The translations under genes and the position numbers were made by a program. Below are positions 16,536 through 24,137 of a stretch of DNA of 64,000 bases, in pieces. Source of the stretch: Devosia riboflavina (GTDB taxonomy: Bacteria; Pseudomonadota; Alphaproteobacteria; Rhizobiales; Devosiaceae); contig NZ_JQGC01000006.1 of assembly GCF_000743575.1 (NCBI RefSeq), positions 310,001 to 374,000 of the forward strand, written 5' to 3'. The notes below the pieces were generated by a model. That model searched no databases. It saw nothing but the letters and a program-made list of their open reading frames with translations, and was not told the origin of the DNA. Each line of letters begins with the position of its first letter. Position 1 is the stretch's first letter.

Positions 16536-17507
16536 ATGATCCTCCGTTCGCTGGTTTTCGCCGCTCTTGTGGCCACATCGCCCACAATGGCGCTGGCCCA
16601 AAGCTTCCCCGTCACGCTCGAGCATGCCTGGGGCGAAACGACCATCGACGCCGAGCCCAAGCGGATCGTCACCTGGGGCTGGGGCAATGAAGACGCCGTC
16701 CTCGCCCTCGGCGTCACGCCCGTCGGCATTCCCTTCCACGCCTATGGCGGCGGCGAAGACGGCATCAAGCCCTGGATCGAAGAAGCGCTCGCCAAGGTCG
16801 AGGGCGACAAGCCGACCGTGCTCGAAAACGGCTCCGAGCCCCCCTTCGAACAGATCGCCGCGCTCGAGCCCGACCTGATCCTCGCCGTCTTCTCCGGCAT
16901 CACCGAAGAGCAATACGCGCTGTTCTCCGCCATCGCCCCAACCATCGCCTATAGCGGCGATGCGTGGTCCACGCCGTGGCAGGAGGTCACGACGACAATC
17001 GGCAAGGCACTGGGCAAGGCCGACGAAGCCGAGGCTCTCGTTGCCGAAACCACTACCTGGCTCGAAAGCGAAGTCGCAAAACACCCCGCGCTCAAGGAAA
17101 TCACCTTCGCCAGCGCCAATGACTACGACGGCTCGATCGCCGTCTACGCGCCGCTCGATGCGCGCATGAAATTCCTCACCGATCTCGGCATGACCCTCGA
17201 TCCCAGCGTCGCCGAGAACGCGCCCGACGACGGCGCCTTCTACTATTCCCTCAGCTACGAACTCTTCGACAATCTGAAGGGCGATATCTTCGTCACCTAT
17301 TATGAAGAGCAGTCCGCGCTCGACGAATGGCTCGCAAAATCCTATGCGGCCAATTATCCCCCCATCGTCAATGGCGGCCTCGCCGCCCTGGTCGGCACCG
17401 AGAATGTCGCCGCCGTTTCCCCGCCGAGCGTCCTGTCCCTGCATTGGGGTTTCCCGACCTATCTCGATGTTCTGGCCTCGGCCGCCGAGAAGGTCACCGG
17501 CCAGTAG
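16536..17507 (+). CDS. Siderophore/heme-type ABC substrate-binding protein (periplasmic)
   Basis: The 323-residue class III binding protein (FepB/FecB type) has a Sec signal peptide ending near TMALA-QSF and no lipobox cysteine. Two alpha/beta lobes are joined by a long helix. A typical opening is ITWGW-like (PKRIVTWGWGNEDAVLALGV), with a lobe motif FEQIAALEPDLILAVFSG and the closing GFPTYLDVL. It would capture an Fe(III)-siderophore and deliver it to a FecCD permease. No permease gene is adjacent; the full system at 25777-29634 is the likely partner. It is about half identical by eye to the next gene, indicating tandem duplication. Confidence 0.88.
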   Translation: MILRSLVFAALVATSPTMALAQSFPVTLEHAWGETTIDAEPKRIVTWGWGNEDAVLALGVTPVGIPFHAYGGGEDGIKPWIEEALAKVEGDKPTVLENGSEPPFEQIAALEPDLILAVFSGITEEQYALFSAIAPTIAYSGDAWSTPWQEVTTTIGKALGKADEAEALVAETTTWLESEVAKHPALKEITFASANDYDGSIAVYAPLDARMKFLTDLGMTLDPSVAENAPDDGAFYYSLSYELFDNLKGDIFVTYYEEQSALDEWLAKSYAANYPPIVNGGLAALVGTENVAAVSPPSVLSLHWGFPTYLDVLASAAEKVTGQ

Positions 17508-17559
17508 CCGACCTCATCAGACAACGGCGGCGAGACAGCCGCAGCCAAGGAGAAATTAT

Positions 17560-18543
17560 ATGCGTTCCCTCACCTGGGCTCTGACCCTCGCCGCCACCAT
17601 GGCAGTTTCCGCACCGGCCTTCGCCGCCGACACTTTCCCGGTTACCATCGAACACGCCCTCGGCTCGACGACCATCGAAACCAAGCCCGAACGCGTCGTC
17701 ACCTGGGGCTGGTCGGCCCAGGACGTAGTGATCGATCTCGGCGTCGCCCCGGTCGGCATTCCCTTCTTTGCCTATGCCGGCGGCGAAGATGGCCTCCTTC
17801 CGTGGACCGAAGCTGCCCTCGCCGAGCATGGCTTTCCGACGCCCACCATCCTGCCAAACGTCACCGAGCCGCCGATCGAAGCTATCGCGGCTCTCGCGCC
17901 CGACGTGATCATCGCGCCCTATTCGGGCCTGACGCCGGACGAATACGCGCTCCTGAGCAATATCGCCCCCGTCGTCGCCTATCCCGACAAGCCATGGTTT
18001 GCCGGCTGGCAGGATGTCGTCACGCTCACCGGCAAGGCGCTCGGCCTTTCCGCCGAGGCCGATAAGCTCGTCGCCGACACCCAGGCCTTCCTCGAAGCCG
18101 AAATCGCCAAATACCCCGATGCCCAGGGCACGGTCTTCGCCAATGTCGTCAACCGCAATGACGGCCAGGTTTCCGTGCGCCTCGAAGGCGATCCGCGCGT
18201 CCAACTCTTCGTCGATATCGGCCTCGTCTCCGCCCACGAGCCGAGCGAAGCCATCCCCAACGATACCGGCATTTCCTATTTCGTCAGCTACGAGAACTTT
18301 GACAAAATCCCCGCCGACATGCTGCTGAGCTTCTTCAATGACCAGAAGTCGGCCGACGAGTTCTTCGGCATGGACCTGATCAAGCTCTCTCCGCTTGTCG
18401 CCAAGGCAGCCTATACCAAGCTTGTCGGCGACGAGATCACCATGGCCGTCAGCGGCGCCGTCACCCCGGTTTCCCTCCGCTGGGGCTTCCCCCAGGTCGC
18501 AGCCGAAGTCGGCCGTGCCGCCACTGCCGCCAAATCGCAGTAA
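17560..18543 (+). CDS. Second siderophore/heme-type ABC substrate-binding protein (tandem paralogue)
   Basis: The 327-residue secreted binding protein starts at ATG 17560 behind AAGGAGA. The signal peptide ends at AFA-ADTF. It shares the paralogue's segment TWGW (ERVVTWGWSAQDVVIDLGV), the loop VGIPFFAYAGGEDGLLPW and a matching IEAIAALAPDVIIAPYSG, and ends RWGFPQVAAEVG. The two copies differ in many ligand-facing positions, so they may bind different siderophores while using one permease. The gap to the first copy is 52 bases, consistent with one operon. Confidence 0.88.
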   Translation: MRSLTWALTLAATMAVSAPAFAADTFPVTIEHALGSTTIETKPERVVTWGWSAQDVVIDLGVAPVGIPFFAYAGGEDGLLPWTEAALAEHGFPTPTILPNVTEPPIEAIAALAPDVIIAPYSGLTPDEYALLSNIAPVVAYPDKPWFAGWQDVVTLTGKALGLSAEADKLVADTQAFLEAEIAKYPDAQGTVFANVVNRNDGQVSVRLEGDPRVQLFVDIGLVSAHEPSEAIPNDTGISYFVSYENFDKIPADMLLSFFNDQKSADEFFGMDLIKLSPLVAKAAYTKLVGDEITMAVSGAVTPVSLRWGFPQVAAEVGRAATAAKSQ

Positions 18544-18569
18544 TCCCTCGCGAAAGCACGCCTAACAAC

Positions 18570-18605
18570 TGCCTGGTCGTCAAAATGCCTATTGACGGCT
18601 AGGCA
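18570..18605 (+). promoter_or_regulatory. Leader hairpin just before hom
   Basis: TGCCTGGTCGTCAA and TTGACGGCTAGGCA pair over 14 bp with two G-U pairs and an 8-base loop, ending 8 bases before ATG 18613. The AGG of the 3' arm is part of the likely ribosome-binding region. No T-run, so a translational or stability element is more likely than a terminator. Confidence 0.55.
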
Positions 18606-18612
18606 AGTTCCT

Positions 18613-20139
18613 ATGCACATGTCGCGCACCATGAGCGATATCCAGTCTTTCCGCCAATCCGTCGAATCTTTCATCTCCGCCCGCGGTTGGACGCCCACCC
18701 GTTTCGGCCGCATTGTCGCCGGCGATCCGCTCTTCGTCTTCGACCTGCGCGATGGCCGCGAGCCGCGCAGCGAAACGCGCGCGCGCATCCTCAAGGCCAT
18801 GACCGAATTCGGCGAAACGGAAACCCAGACGCCGCTCCGCATCGGCGTTGCAGGCCTGGGCAATGTCGGCGCCACGCTCGTGCGCATCCTCCAGAAAGAC
18901 GGCGCCGAGCTCAATAAAAAGCTCGGCCGCCAATTGCAGGTGACCGCCGTTGCCGCGCGCTCGCGTTCCCGCGACCGCGGCATTGATATTTCTGGGCTCG
19001 AGTGGTTCGACGATCCGGTCGCCTTGGCCAAGTCCGACAGCATCGATCTCTTCGTCGAACTCATCGGCGGCGAAGATGGCCCGGCCTTCGCCGCGGTCAA
19101 ATCCGCCCTCGAAATCGGCCGCCCCGTCGTCACCGCCAACAAGGCGCTCCTCGCCAAGCACGGCGTCCTGCTGGCAAAACTCGCTGAAGAATCCGGTGCC
19201 CAGCTAGGCTTCGAAGCGGCCGTGGCTGGCGGTATTCCCGTCATCAAGACCCTTCGTGAAGGCCTCGGCTCCGCCCGCATCGCCAAGGTTTTTGGCATCA
19301 TGAACGGCACCTGCAATTACATCCTGACGCGCATGGGCAATGAAGGCATCACCTTCGCCGATTGCCTTAAGGACGCGCAGGCATTGGGCTATGCCGAAGC
19401 CGACCCGACCTTCGACGTTGAAGGTTTCGATACCGCCCACAAGCTCTCGATCCTCGCCACCCTCTGCTTCGGCTACGAGATCGCGCCCGACAAGATGCGC
19501 ATCGAAGGCATTTCGCGCATCAGCCAGCACGACATCCAGGTCGCCGCCGATCTCGGCTACAAGATAAAACTCCTCGGCATTGCCGAACGCACCGAAAACG
19601 GCATCGAGCAGCGCGTCCATCCCACCTTCGTGCCCAAGGGCTCGGCCATTGCCGGCGTCGATGGCGTCATGAACGCGGTGGCGCTCGAAACCGACCACGT
19701 CCACGAACTGCTGCTCGCAGGCCCCGGTGCCGGTGGTCCGCCCACGGCCTCCTCGGTTCTCTCCGACATCCTCGACATCGCCCGCGGCACCCGCGTGCCC
19801 CCGCTTGGCGTTCCGAGCGACGAGCTTCTGCCCTATCGCGAGGCGCCGGCTCGCGCCCATGAAGGCGGCTTCTATATCCGTCTCGCCGCCAAGGATGTGC
19901 CCGGCGCGCTCGCCGCCATCACCACCCGCATGGGCGAGAAGTCGATTTCAATCGATTCGGTCATTCAGCGCTCCGACCTCGCTGCCAAGGCCATCGCCCC
20001 CGATGGCTCGCCTTCACGCACCGTTGTGATGATTACCCAACAGACTTTGGAATCATCCGTGCGCGAAGCGCTTGCGCAAATCGCTGCGGACGGCTTCATA
20101 GTCGGCGAACCGCAACTCATTCGCATTGAGAAGCTCTGA
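18613..20139 (+). CDS. hom: Homoserine dehydrogenase with N-terminal HTH-like extension
   Basis: The enzyme reduces aspartate semialdehyde to homoserine for threonine and methionine synthesis. The usual protein begins near residue 75 (LRIGVAGLGNVGATLVRIL, NAD(P)-binding). It continues with the catalytic region (GIMNGTCNYILTRM, AYAEADPTFDVEGFDTAHK in parts) and a C-terminal ACT domain (about 418-500, FYIRLAAKDVPGALAAITTR) for threonine feedback. The first about 70 residues (FISARGWTPTRFGRIVAGD, PLFVFDLRDGREPRSETR) look like a small alphaproteobacterial helix-turn-helix family and are absent from ordinary Hom. An internal ATG at 18799 could give the short form. ATG 18613 is preferred among clustered starts; total 508 residues. 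Confidence 0.93.
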   Translation: MHMSRTMSDIQSFRQSVESFISARGWTPTRFGRIVAGDPLFVFDLRDGREPRSETRARILKAMTEFGETETQTPLRIGVAGLGNVGATLVRILQKDGAELNKKLGRQLQVTAVAARSRSRDRGIDISGLEWFDDPVALAKSDSIDLFVELIGGEDGPAFAAVKSALEIGRPVVTANKALLAKHGVLLAKLAEESGAQLGFEAAVAGGIPVIKTLREGLGSARIAKVFGIMNGTCNYILTRMGNEGITFADCLKDAQALGYAEADPTFDVEGFDTAHKLSILATLCFGYEIAPDKMRIEGISRISQHDIQVAADLGYKIKLLGIAERTENGIEQRVHPTFVPKGSAIAGVDGVMNAVALETDHVHELLLAGPGAGGPPTASSVLSDILDIARGTRVPPLGVPSDELLPYREAPARAHEGGFYIRLAAKDVPGALAAITTRMGEKSISIDSVIQRSDLAAKAIAPDGSPSRTVVMITQQTLESSVREALAQIAADGFIVGEPQLIRIEKL

Positions 20140-20143
20140 CACC

Positions 20144-20166
20144 CTCCCGGTGCCAGGCACCGGGAG
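20144..20166 (+). promoter_or_regulatory. Hairpin containing the glpX ribosome-binding site
   Basis: CTCCCGGTG and CACCGGGAG form a 9-bp stem with loop CCAGG. The 3' arm (GGGAG) is the core of the only ribosome-binding site for ATG 20172, so folding would block glpX translation unless upstream translation through hom or a factor opens it. Confidence 0.6.
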
Positions 20167-20171
20167 AGAAA

Positions 20172-21158
20172 ATGAAGCTCAGCAAGGCCGATGACGGCAG
20201 ATCGCCGGCACACCTCCATCGCTCGCTGACCCTCGAAATGGTGCGCGTCACCGAGCGCGCTGCCATCGCGGCCGCTGAATGGCGCGGCAAGGGCGACGAA
20301 AAAGCCGCCGACGAGGCGTCCGTAAAAGCCATGCGGGCCGAACTCGACCGCGTCTCCATCGCCGGCCGCATCGTCATCGGCGAGGGCGAGGAATTCGAGT
20401 GCGATGATCTCTATGTCGGCCAACCCGCCGGTACCGGCGAAGGCCCCGAAGTCGACATCGCCGTCGATCCCCTCGAAGGCGTCACCCTCTGCGCCAAGAA
20501 CCAGCCAGACTCGCTCGTCGTCCTCGCCATGGCCGAGCGCGGCGGCCTCTTGAACGTTGCCCGCAACGTCTACATGCACAAGATCGCCATCGGCGCCGAA
20601 TATCCCGCCGATACTGTAAGCATCGAGTGGTCCGCCACGGAGAACGTGAAAGCCCTGGCTAAGACCAAGGGCGTCCCCGTCTCCGAAATCACCGCCATCG
20701 TCCTCGATCGTCCGCGCCATGCCGGCCTCCTCGAAGAACTCCGCATGGCCGGTGTCTCGGTAAAACTTCTGAGCGACGGCGACATCGCCGGCGTCATCCA
20801 TGCGGTCAACACCGAAGATACCGGCGTCGATATCTATCTCGGCTCCGGCGGCGCCCCCGAAGGCGTCCTCGCCGCCGCGGCCCTCCGCTGCATCGGCGGC
20901 CAGATGCAGGGCAAACTCATCCTCGACACACCCGACAAGCGCAGCCGCGCCCGCGAAATGGGCATCACCGATGCCAACCGCGTCTACAATGTCGGCGACC
21001 TCGCCTCCGGCGACGTCCTTTTCTCCGCCACCGGCATCACCGATGGCTCCCTTATCGAAGGCGTAAAACTCCGCCGCCAATGGGTCGAAACCTCCACCGT
21101 TGTCATGCGCTCCTGGAGCCAGACTACCCGCTGGATCAAGGCAAGGCACGCGCGGTAG
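20172..21158 (+). CDS. glpX: Class II fructose-1,6-bisphosphatase (GlpX)
   Basis: The 328-residue metal-dependent phosphatase hydrolyses fructose-1,6-bisphosphate in gluconeogenesis. Family marks: N-terminal RVTERAAIAAAEWRGKGDEK, metal-site GEGEEFECDDLYVGQ region, DIAVDPLEGVTLCAKNQP, and the C-terminal VYNVGDLASGDVLFSATGITDG. It sits 32 bases after hom on the same strand and probably shares its transcript. GlpX next to hom and recJ is common in Rhizobiales. Confidence 0.96.
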   Translation: MKLSKADDGRSPAHLHRSLTLEMVRVTERAAIAAAEWRGKGDEKAADEASVKAMRAELDRVSIAGRIVIGEGEEFECDDLYVGQPAGTGEGPEVDIAVDPLEGVTLCAKNQPDSLVVLAMAERGGLLNVARNVYMHKIAIGAEYPADTVSIEWSATENVKALAKTKGVPVSEITAIVLDRPRHAGLLEELRMAGVSVKLLSDGDIAGVIHAVNTEDTGVDIYLGSGGAPEGVLAAAALRCIGGQMQGKLILDTPDKRSRAREMGITDANRVYNVGDLASGDVLFSATGITDGSLIEGVKLRRQWVETSTVVMRSWSQTTRWIKARHAR

Positions 21159-21176
21159 TTTGGCGGCCTCTTGGGC

Positions 21177-21281
21177 GCCCCCACCCTTAATCCCTCCCCA
21201 CAAGGGGGAGGGAGACGATGGAACCGAGACATTTCAGCCTGCGCCTCCCTCCCCCTTGTGGGGAGGGAACGAGGGTGGGGG
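21177..21281. repeat. Large C-rich inverted repeat, copy 1
   Basis: An approximately 36-base arm beginning CCCCACCCTTAATCCC is matched in inverse (with 1-3 differences) by an arm ending GAGGGTGGGG. Each arm contains its own palindrome (CCCTCCCC/CAAGGGGGAGGG). A second copy with near-identical arms but a different spacer is at 25517-25621. It sits between glpX and the convergent phosphotransferase-like gene. Confidence 0.85.
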
Positions 21282-21315
21282 AGGAGAGCCACGAAGACCG
21301 AGATGGTCCCCGTCG

Positions 21316-21873
21316 CTACTTCCCCTCGCTCACCTCAAAAAACCGCGACCCCACCCGCGCTCCCCGCCACGCCGCCATCACCCTCTCCGCATTCTCCTCG
21401 ACCCCGTCGCCCGTCTGTAATTCCAGATCATACGCGCGACCCTCATGGATCGTCAGCGCATCCTGTTCCGCGCTGCCGACCGGCCGATCCCCCCGCGCCA
21501 ATTCCCGCCGATTGAGTTCCTCCACCGGACAATGCAGCGCCACGAACAGCACATCGAATGGCCGAAACAGTTCCGCCAGATCGCCCTGCCAGCCCGGCGT
21601 ATCCAATATATGCTCGACGATGAGATTGTTCCCCGCCGCCGCATAGGCGGCCAGCGACGCATGGTATCCGGCAAAGAACGGCGCCCGCATCTCGCGCCAT
21701 TTGAAATCGCCCGCTTTCACCCGCGCCAGCGGCAACACGCCCGAGTCGCGTAGATGATCGATGGAAATATGCCAGAACGGCCGTTCGATCCGATCCTGTA
21801 CCATGCGCGCCAGTGTGGATTTGCCGCTGCTCGACGCACCGTGCAGGAAAATGATGCTCGTTTTGCCCGCCAT
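21316..21873 (-). CDS. P-loop phosphotransferase (chloramphenicol phosphotransferase-like)
   Basis: The 185-residue protein from ATG 21873 (GAGGGG upstream) has a Walker A GASSSGKST at about 10-18. Following family features are SIDHLRDSGVLP and the late VEHILDTPGWQGDL and VALHCPVEELNRREL segments. These match the CPT family of small kinases, whose Streptomyces member phosphorylates chloramphenicol. Most homologues are uncharacterised and need not be resistance genes. It interrupts the common glpX-recJ neighbourhood and is divergent from recJ with about 90 bases between. Confidence 0.82.
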   Translation of the reverse strand: MAGKTSIIFLHGASSSGKSTLARMVQDRIERPFWHISIDHLRDSGVLPLARVKAGDFKWREMRAPFFAGYHASLAAYAAAGNNLIVEHILDTPGWQGDLAELFRPFDVLFVALHCPVEELNRRELARGDRPVGSAEQDALTIHEGRAYDLELQTGDGVEENAERVMAAWRGARVGSRFFEVSEGK

Positions 21874-21966
21874 CGGTCGCCCCTCAATTGCCCGGCGCAA
21901 CAAGCATGCGCGCACAACCCGCGGCAACCCCTTTCCCCTCTGCGCTAAATCGCCTAACACCAGCCC

Positions 21967-23757
21967 ATGCTGGAAACGCGCCGCAACTTCCTTGATGTCA
22001 CCCAGTCGGTCCTCGGCCGCGCCTGGGTCGATCGTCTGGACGCATCGGGCGCGCGTATGGCCACGGCCATCGCCCAGCGTGCCGGCGTTTCAGATATCCT
22101 GTCGCGAATCCTCGCGGGCAGGGGCGTCGACATCGATAGCGCGCAAGCCTATCTCGAGCCCACCATCCGCAACCTGATGCCCGATCCCTCGACGCTGACG
22201 GCCATGGATGACCTCTCCGACCGCCTCGCCCGCGCCATCGCCGACAACGAGTCCATCGCCCTTTTCGGCGATTATGACGTCGATGGCGCCAGCTCCTGCG
22301 CCCTGATGGTCCGGTATCTCGCCCATTTCGGCCTCACCCCGCAGGTGCATATCCCCGATCGCATCTTCGAAGGCTATGGCCCCAATATCGCTGCGATGGA
22401 CAAGCTGATCGATGCCGGCGCCTCGCTCATCATCACGCTCGACTGCGGCACCACCAGCGATGGTCCCATCGCCCATGCCCGATCCCGCGGCGTCGATGTC
22501 CTGGTCATCGACCACCACCTTTCCGACCGCGACCTCCCGCCCGCCACGGCCCTGGTCAATCCCAATCGCCCCGACGACATTTCCGGCCTCGGCTATCTCT
22601 GCGCCGCCGGCGTCACCTTCATGGTTCTGGTCGCCGTAAACCGCACCCTGCGCCAGCGCGGCGATACCGGCCTGCCCGATCTCCTGAAACTGCTCGACAT
22701 CGTCGCCCTCGGCACCGTCTGCGACGTCGTGCCCCTCGTCGGCCTCAACCGCGCCTTCGTGCTGCGCGGCCTCGAAGTCGCCCGCCGCGGCGATAATCAG
22801 GGCATGGCCGCGCTAGCCCTCGCCTCGCGCGTCAGCGGCCCGCTCAATCCCTATCACCTCGGCTACCTCATCGGCCCCCGCATCAATGCCGGCGGCCGTA
22901 TCGGCAACGCCGCCCTCGGCACCCAGCTCCTCGCGCTCGATGACGAGCACCAGGCCCTCGTCATCGCCGCAAAGCTCGATGAGCTGAATACCGAACGCCA
23001 GCGCATCGAAGTCGAAGCCGTCGAGGAAGCAACATCTGTCGCCGCTGCCGAAATCGGGGCAGGCGAGGGGCCTCCGGTTCTCGTGCTCGCCTCGGCCAAT
23101 TGGCATCCCGGCATCGTCGGCCTCGTCGCCGCGCGCCTCAAGGAGCGTTTCGATCGCCCGGCCTTCGCCATCGCCCTCCACCCCGATGGCACGGGGACAG
23201 GCTCCGGCCGTTCCGTGCCCGGTGTCGATCTCGGCAGCGCCGTCATCGCCGCCGTCGAAGCCGGCCTCGTGCCCAAGGGTGGTGGCCACGCCATGGCCGC
23301 CGGCGTCACCCTCCGCCCTGGCGATCTCGGCCCCTTCCGCTCCTTCATTTCCGACCAGTTAAGCAACAGCGTCACCACCGCCCGCGCCGCCTCGGCCCTA
23401 AAGGTCGACGCCGCCCTCACAGCCCGCGGCGCCACTGTCGACCTGCTTCATACCATCGAAAAAGCCGGTCCCTTCGGTTCCGGCAATCCCGGCCCGGTCT
23501 TCGCCTTCCCGTCTCACCGGGCGCGTTTCGCCCAAGTGGTCGGCAAGGGTGGCCATGTCAGCTTCACCCTCGCCTCCGACGATGGTGCGAAGCTGAAAGC
23601 CATCGCCTTCCGCGCCGCCGGCACGCCCCTCGGCGACATCCTGCTGCGCGATGGCGAACAGCCCCTGCATTTCGCCGGCAGCCTCTCGCTCGATCATTAT
23701 CAGGGCCGCGAACAGATCCAGTTCCGCCTTACCGATGTCGCGCGCATTCCGCGGTAA
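21967..23757 (+). CDS. recJ: Single-stranded-DNA-specific exonuclease RecJ
   Basis: The 596-residue 5'-3' exonuclease acts in recombination and mismatch repair. DHH-superfamily motifs are intact: FGDYDVDGASS near 100, ITLDCGTT, VIDHHLSDRDLP near 180, and the DHHA1 domain with KGGGHAMAAGVTLRPGDL near 436. The C-terminal OB-like domain closes with SLDHYQGREQIQFRLTDVARI. Length is normal. The ATG at 21967 follows a short gap from the divergent gene. Confidence 0.96.
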   Translation: MLETRRNFLDVTQSVLGRAWVDRLDASGARMATAIAQRAGVSDILSRILAGRGVDIDSAQAYLEPTIRNLMPDPSTLTAMDDLSDRLARAIADNESIALFGDYDVDGASSCALMVRYLAHFGLTPQVHIPDRIFEGYGPNIAAMDKLIDAGASLIITLDCGTTSDGPIAHARSRGVDVLVIDHHLSDRDLPPATALVNPNRPDDISGLGYLCAAGVTFMVLVAVNRTLRQRGDTGLPDLLKLLDIVALGTVCDVVPLVGLNRAFVLRGLEVARRGDNQGMAALALASRVSGPLNPYHLGYLIGPRINAGGRIGNAALGTQLLALDDEHQALVIAAKLDELNTERQRIEVEAVEEATSVAAAEIGAGEGPPVLVLASANWHPGIVGLVAARLKERFDRPAFAIALHPDGTGTGSGRSVPGVDLGSAVIAAVEAGLVPKGGGHAMAAGVTLRPGDLGPFRSFISDQLSNSVTTARAASALKVDAALTARGATVDLLHTIEKAGPFGSGNPGPVFAFPSHRARFAQVVGKGGHVSFTLASDDGAKLKAIAFRAAGTPLGDILLRDGEQPLHFAGSLSLDHYQGREQIQFRLTDVARIPR

Positions 23758-24137
23758 GAAGGAAACTCTATCTGATCCAACGCGTTACTCACCCCGTAGT
23801 CGGTATGAGACTACGGGGGAAACAGCGACGTGCGTGCTTCATTCAGTGCTTTCGCCAAAATCGGGAGCCCAGGCCTTTCATCGGCTTGGCTCGGTTCCCG
23901 GAATCATTTTTTCAACGATCCTCGCGAGCATCTCGCTCCCTTTGGCCCGTGTTCCGCCGGCCTCGCAGCGGGCATCAAACTGCTGCTTGCATATCCGTTA
24001 ATGCCCGTTAAACTATTGATGGGCATCCACTGGGAAGCACTACTGCTTCGGCTCAAGGGGATGTTCCCGCGGCCGAAGCTGTGCACTTTGCCTGGCGCGC
24101 ACCGGCCCGCATCGCGATGGTTGGATGTAGCGGCGCA
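23758..24137 (+). other. 380-base gap between recJ and cfa; structured, no gene seen
   Basis: The gap holds three hairpins. CCCCGTAGTC/GACTACGGGG (23792-23818) is a 10-bp stem after recJ without a T-run. ATGCCC/GGGCAT lies at 24001-24026. GCTTCGGC/GCCGAAGC (24045-24079) encloses a second small GGGA/TCCC stem. The last two precede cfa and could be its mRNA leader. In-frame extension of cfa upstream to 24081 overlaps the last hairpin and looks non-coding. Confidence 0.4.

Noticed and set aside
24081..24137. Upstream extension of cfa (19 extra codons)
   Set aside because: The extra codons lie beside a nested hairpin leader and lack similarity to the family; ATG 24138 gives the normal N-terminus.
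23820..24137. Small gene between recJ and cfa
   Set aside because: Short frames here have no ribosome-binding sites and no recognisable domain.
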